In this document: piece after piece, positions 62,736 to 64,000 of the stretch
Position numbering within the stretch: the first letter of the stretch is position 1
Layout: every line of letters begins with the position of its first letter
Source: Pseudomonadota bacterium
Lineage (GTDB): Bacteria > Myxococcota > Myxococcia > Myxococcales > Myxococcaceae
Length of the DNA stretch: 64,000 nt
Direction: 5' to 3'
NCBI GenBank assembly: GCA_023423535.1
Contig: JAFAFL010000003.1
Span: forward strand, 62,001 to 126,000
Notes under the pieces: generated by a model
The model's database searches: none
The model's input: the letters and a program-made list of their open reading frames with translations, nothing else
Told to the model about the DNA's origin: nothing
Made by a program: the position numbers and the translations under genes

Positions 62736-63311
62736 TCAGCCCTCCTGCGAAGCCTTCGGCGGGTTCCAGGGCACGTCCTTCACCCCGTGCCGGTGGTTCG
62801 CCACGCGCGCGAGCGTGAAGAGAAGGTCGGAGAGCCGGTTGAGGTAGATGACCACCAGCCCGTCCACCTCTCCCGCCGCGGCGAGCGGCACCACGCGACG
62901 CTCGGTGCGCCGGCACACCGTCCGCGACAGGTGCAGCGCCGCCGCGAGCTTCGTCCCGCCCGGCAGGATGAAGGAGGTCAAAGGCCCAATCTCCGCGTCG
63001 AACCGGTCGATGGCGCTCTCCATCGCCTGCACGTGCGCGAGCGTGACCTTCGGGATGTGCGCGTAGGCCTTCTCGGTGCGCGGCGTGGCGAGCATCGACC
63101 CGACGGTGAAGAGCTCGTCCATCAGCTGGGTGAGCGCGAGCGAGATGGCCTCGTCCTCGATCCCGCACTCCGCGCGCGCGACGCCGAGCGTGGCGTTGAG
63201 CTCGTCCACCTCGCCGTAGGCATCGACCCGGACGTGATCCTTGCGGACCCGCCCGCCGCCGAAGAGCCCGGTGCCGCCCTCGTCGCCCGTCTTCGTGTAG
63301 ATGCGCGTCAT
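62736..63311 (-). CDS. Cob(I)alamin adenosyltransferase, PduO type
   Basis: A 191-aa enzyme that adenosylates cob(I)alamin or cobyrinic acid diamide. The ATP-binding start IYTKTGDEGGTGLFGGGRV is intact, and CRRTERRVVPLA near residue 133 and LNRLSDLLFTLARVAN near 156-171 complete the signature. It is one cistron upstream of queG and downstream of the ThyX-like gene (10-base gap). The B12 link fits methylmalonyl-CoA metabolism elsewhere in this window. Confidence 0.94.
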   Translation of the reverse strand: MTRIYTKTGDEGGTGLFGGGRVRKDHVRVDAYGEVDELNATLGVARAECGIEDEAISLALTQLMDELFTVGSMLATPRTEKAYAHIPKVTLAHVQAMESAIDRFDAEIGPLTSFILPGGTKLAAALHLSRTVCRRTERRVVPLAAAGEVDGLVVIYLNRLSDLLFTLARVANHRHGVKDVPWNPPKASQEG

Positions 63312-63320
63312 GTCGCTCCC

Positions 63321-64000
63321 CTAGATGAGCCGCTTCATCTGATCGAGCTCGAGCTTCCACACCGGCACGCCGCAGAACCGCGGGCCTTCAGGGCAGAAGG
63401 GCGTGATCTTCGCCTGCATCCGCAGCGTGCAGGGCGGCCGGATGTGACGCACGAGCTGCGGCTGGAGCTGCGTCACCTGCGACACCTCCTCCAGCGAGGC
63501 GCGCCAGATCTCGTCCTGCGCCGTATAGCAAAGGCGATGCACCCACTTATGGTGGTGGTGCAGCAGGTCGCCGGACTCGTGGAAGCGGATGGGGAACGCG
63601 TTGGGGAGCAGGTAGAGCGCGCTCTCGTGCGGCACGCCCGCGTCGACCAGCCGCTCGATGACCCGCCACGTCCGCCCGCACGTCTCGAGGAAGCGCGCCC
63701 TCGCCTCCGGCACCGCCTCGATGAGATCGGGGACGATCACGTCCACCTCGTCCGGGACGAAGTGCGCGTGCAGCACGGGTCTCGAGGCCGGCGTCATCCG
63801 GTGCCGCTGATCCTGGCTGTCCGCGGTGTGCGAGAGCTTCTTCTGGAAGGTGAAGTGCGCGTGCGACAGGGCCCGCGTCAGCTTCGACATCGTCGTCAGC
63901 GTCAGCGACTCGCCGAGGTACGGGTTGAGCTTCGGCGAGAGCACCCGCTCGATCGCGGCGTCGTCGGAGAGCTCCGCGCGCGTGAGCCCGAGCACCGCGC
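63321..64000 (-). CDS. ThyX-like (FAD-dependent thymidylate synthase) protein, 5' end cut by the window edge
   Basis: The last 226 or so residues are visible; the frame stays open to the right edge and the start lies outside. TMSKLTRALSHAHF, HTADSQDQRHRMTPASRP and the late histidine block LLHHHHKWVHRLCYTA look like the C-terminal half of long ThyX proteins. QRHRMTP corresponds to the dUMP/FAD-binding RHR motif. ThyX makes dTMP with FAD and methylene-folate. The assignment is from motif memory, not alignment, so it is moderate. It leads the operon with pduO-type and queG genes. Confidence 0.55.
   Translation of the reverse strand, partial: AVLGLTRAELSDDAAIERVLSPKLNPYLGESLTLTTMSKLTRALSHAHFTFQKKLSHTADSQDQRHRMTPASRPVLHAHFVPDEVDVIVPDLIEAVPEARARFLETCGRTWRVIERLVDAGVPHESALYLLPNAFPIRFHESGDLLHHHHKWVHRLCYTAQDEIWRASLEEVSQVTQLQPQLVRHIRPPCTLRMQAKITPFCPEGPRFCGVPVWKLELDQMKRLI

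Overview
The window reads as a chromosome segment of a high-GC Myxococcota bacterium (order Myxococcales or a close relative). I infer this from GC near 70% in most genes, many lipoproteins with MopE-type metal-binding, PPC-like, PEGA and VWA domains, a TIGR04551-like outer-membrane protein, stand-alone Ku and LigD-polymerase genes, and frequent GTG starts with 4-base stop/start overlaps. I found no rRNA, tRNA, CRISPR array, insertion sequence or replication origin.

Layout. 1-6200 holds lysine/diaminopimelate genes: a partial FAH-family gene, dapB and dapA, a secreted Hint-domain protein, then lysA behind an LptM-like lipoprotein and an outer-membrane barrel gene. 6290-12100 holds methylmalonyl-CoA epimerase, mutM, an Fe/Mn superoxide dismutase, a DUF4286-like protein, a methyltransferase, an NnrS-like membrane protein and a PEGA protein. 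12150-26100 is rich in surface lipoproteins (a 628-aa lipoprotein, a six-repeat PPC-like protein, an M48 protease, a VWA lipoprotein, a beta-helix lipoprotein). It also holds Ku with the LigD polymerase domain, a YihY-type membrane protein, and a two-gene ATPase plus TOPRIM-like cassette bracketed by short direct repeats. A 21-bp tandem repeat and one unknown gene follow.

27100-37250 is a lower-GC island (about 58% in a sampled line against about 70% outside). It carries a compact predicted phage-defence or restriction-modification system: MORC/MutL-like GHKL ATPase, Z1-domain SF2 ATPase, DUF4420 PD-(D/E)XK protein, AIPR-family protein, Vsr-type endonuclease and a convergent cytosine-5 DNA methyltransferase. 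The first four genes overlap one another and so are probably co-translated.

37260-43630 is a TetR-controlled RND efflux operon (regulator, outer-membrane channel, adaptor, permease) preceded by a four-half-site inverted-repeat operator. 43700-49430 holds small secreted or EF-hand proteins, a DMT exporter, membrane urate oxidase PuuD with a HIT protein, and a cysteine-free glycine-rich EF-hand protein behind a good sigma-54 promoter match. 49539-54756 (minus strand) is a purine/ureide operon: allantoinase, allantoicase, OHCU decarboxylase, 5-hydroxyisourate hydrolase, a CitE/malate-synthase-like protein and an RNase H-fold protein. With PuuD it covers urate to ureidoglycolate. 54880-61656 holds two paralogous MopE-repeat/VWA lipoproteins flanking an RraA-family gene and a cyclophilin. 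The right end holds queG, a PduO-type cobalamin adenosyltransferase and a partial ThyX-like gene.

The best candidates for an under-described system are the 27.6-37.1 kb island and the 20.5-22.15 kb ATPase/TOPRIM pair. All family names come from reading motifs; no database search was run.
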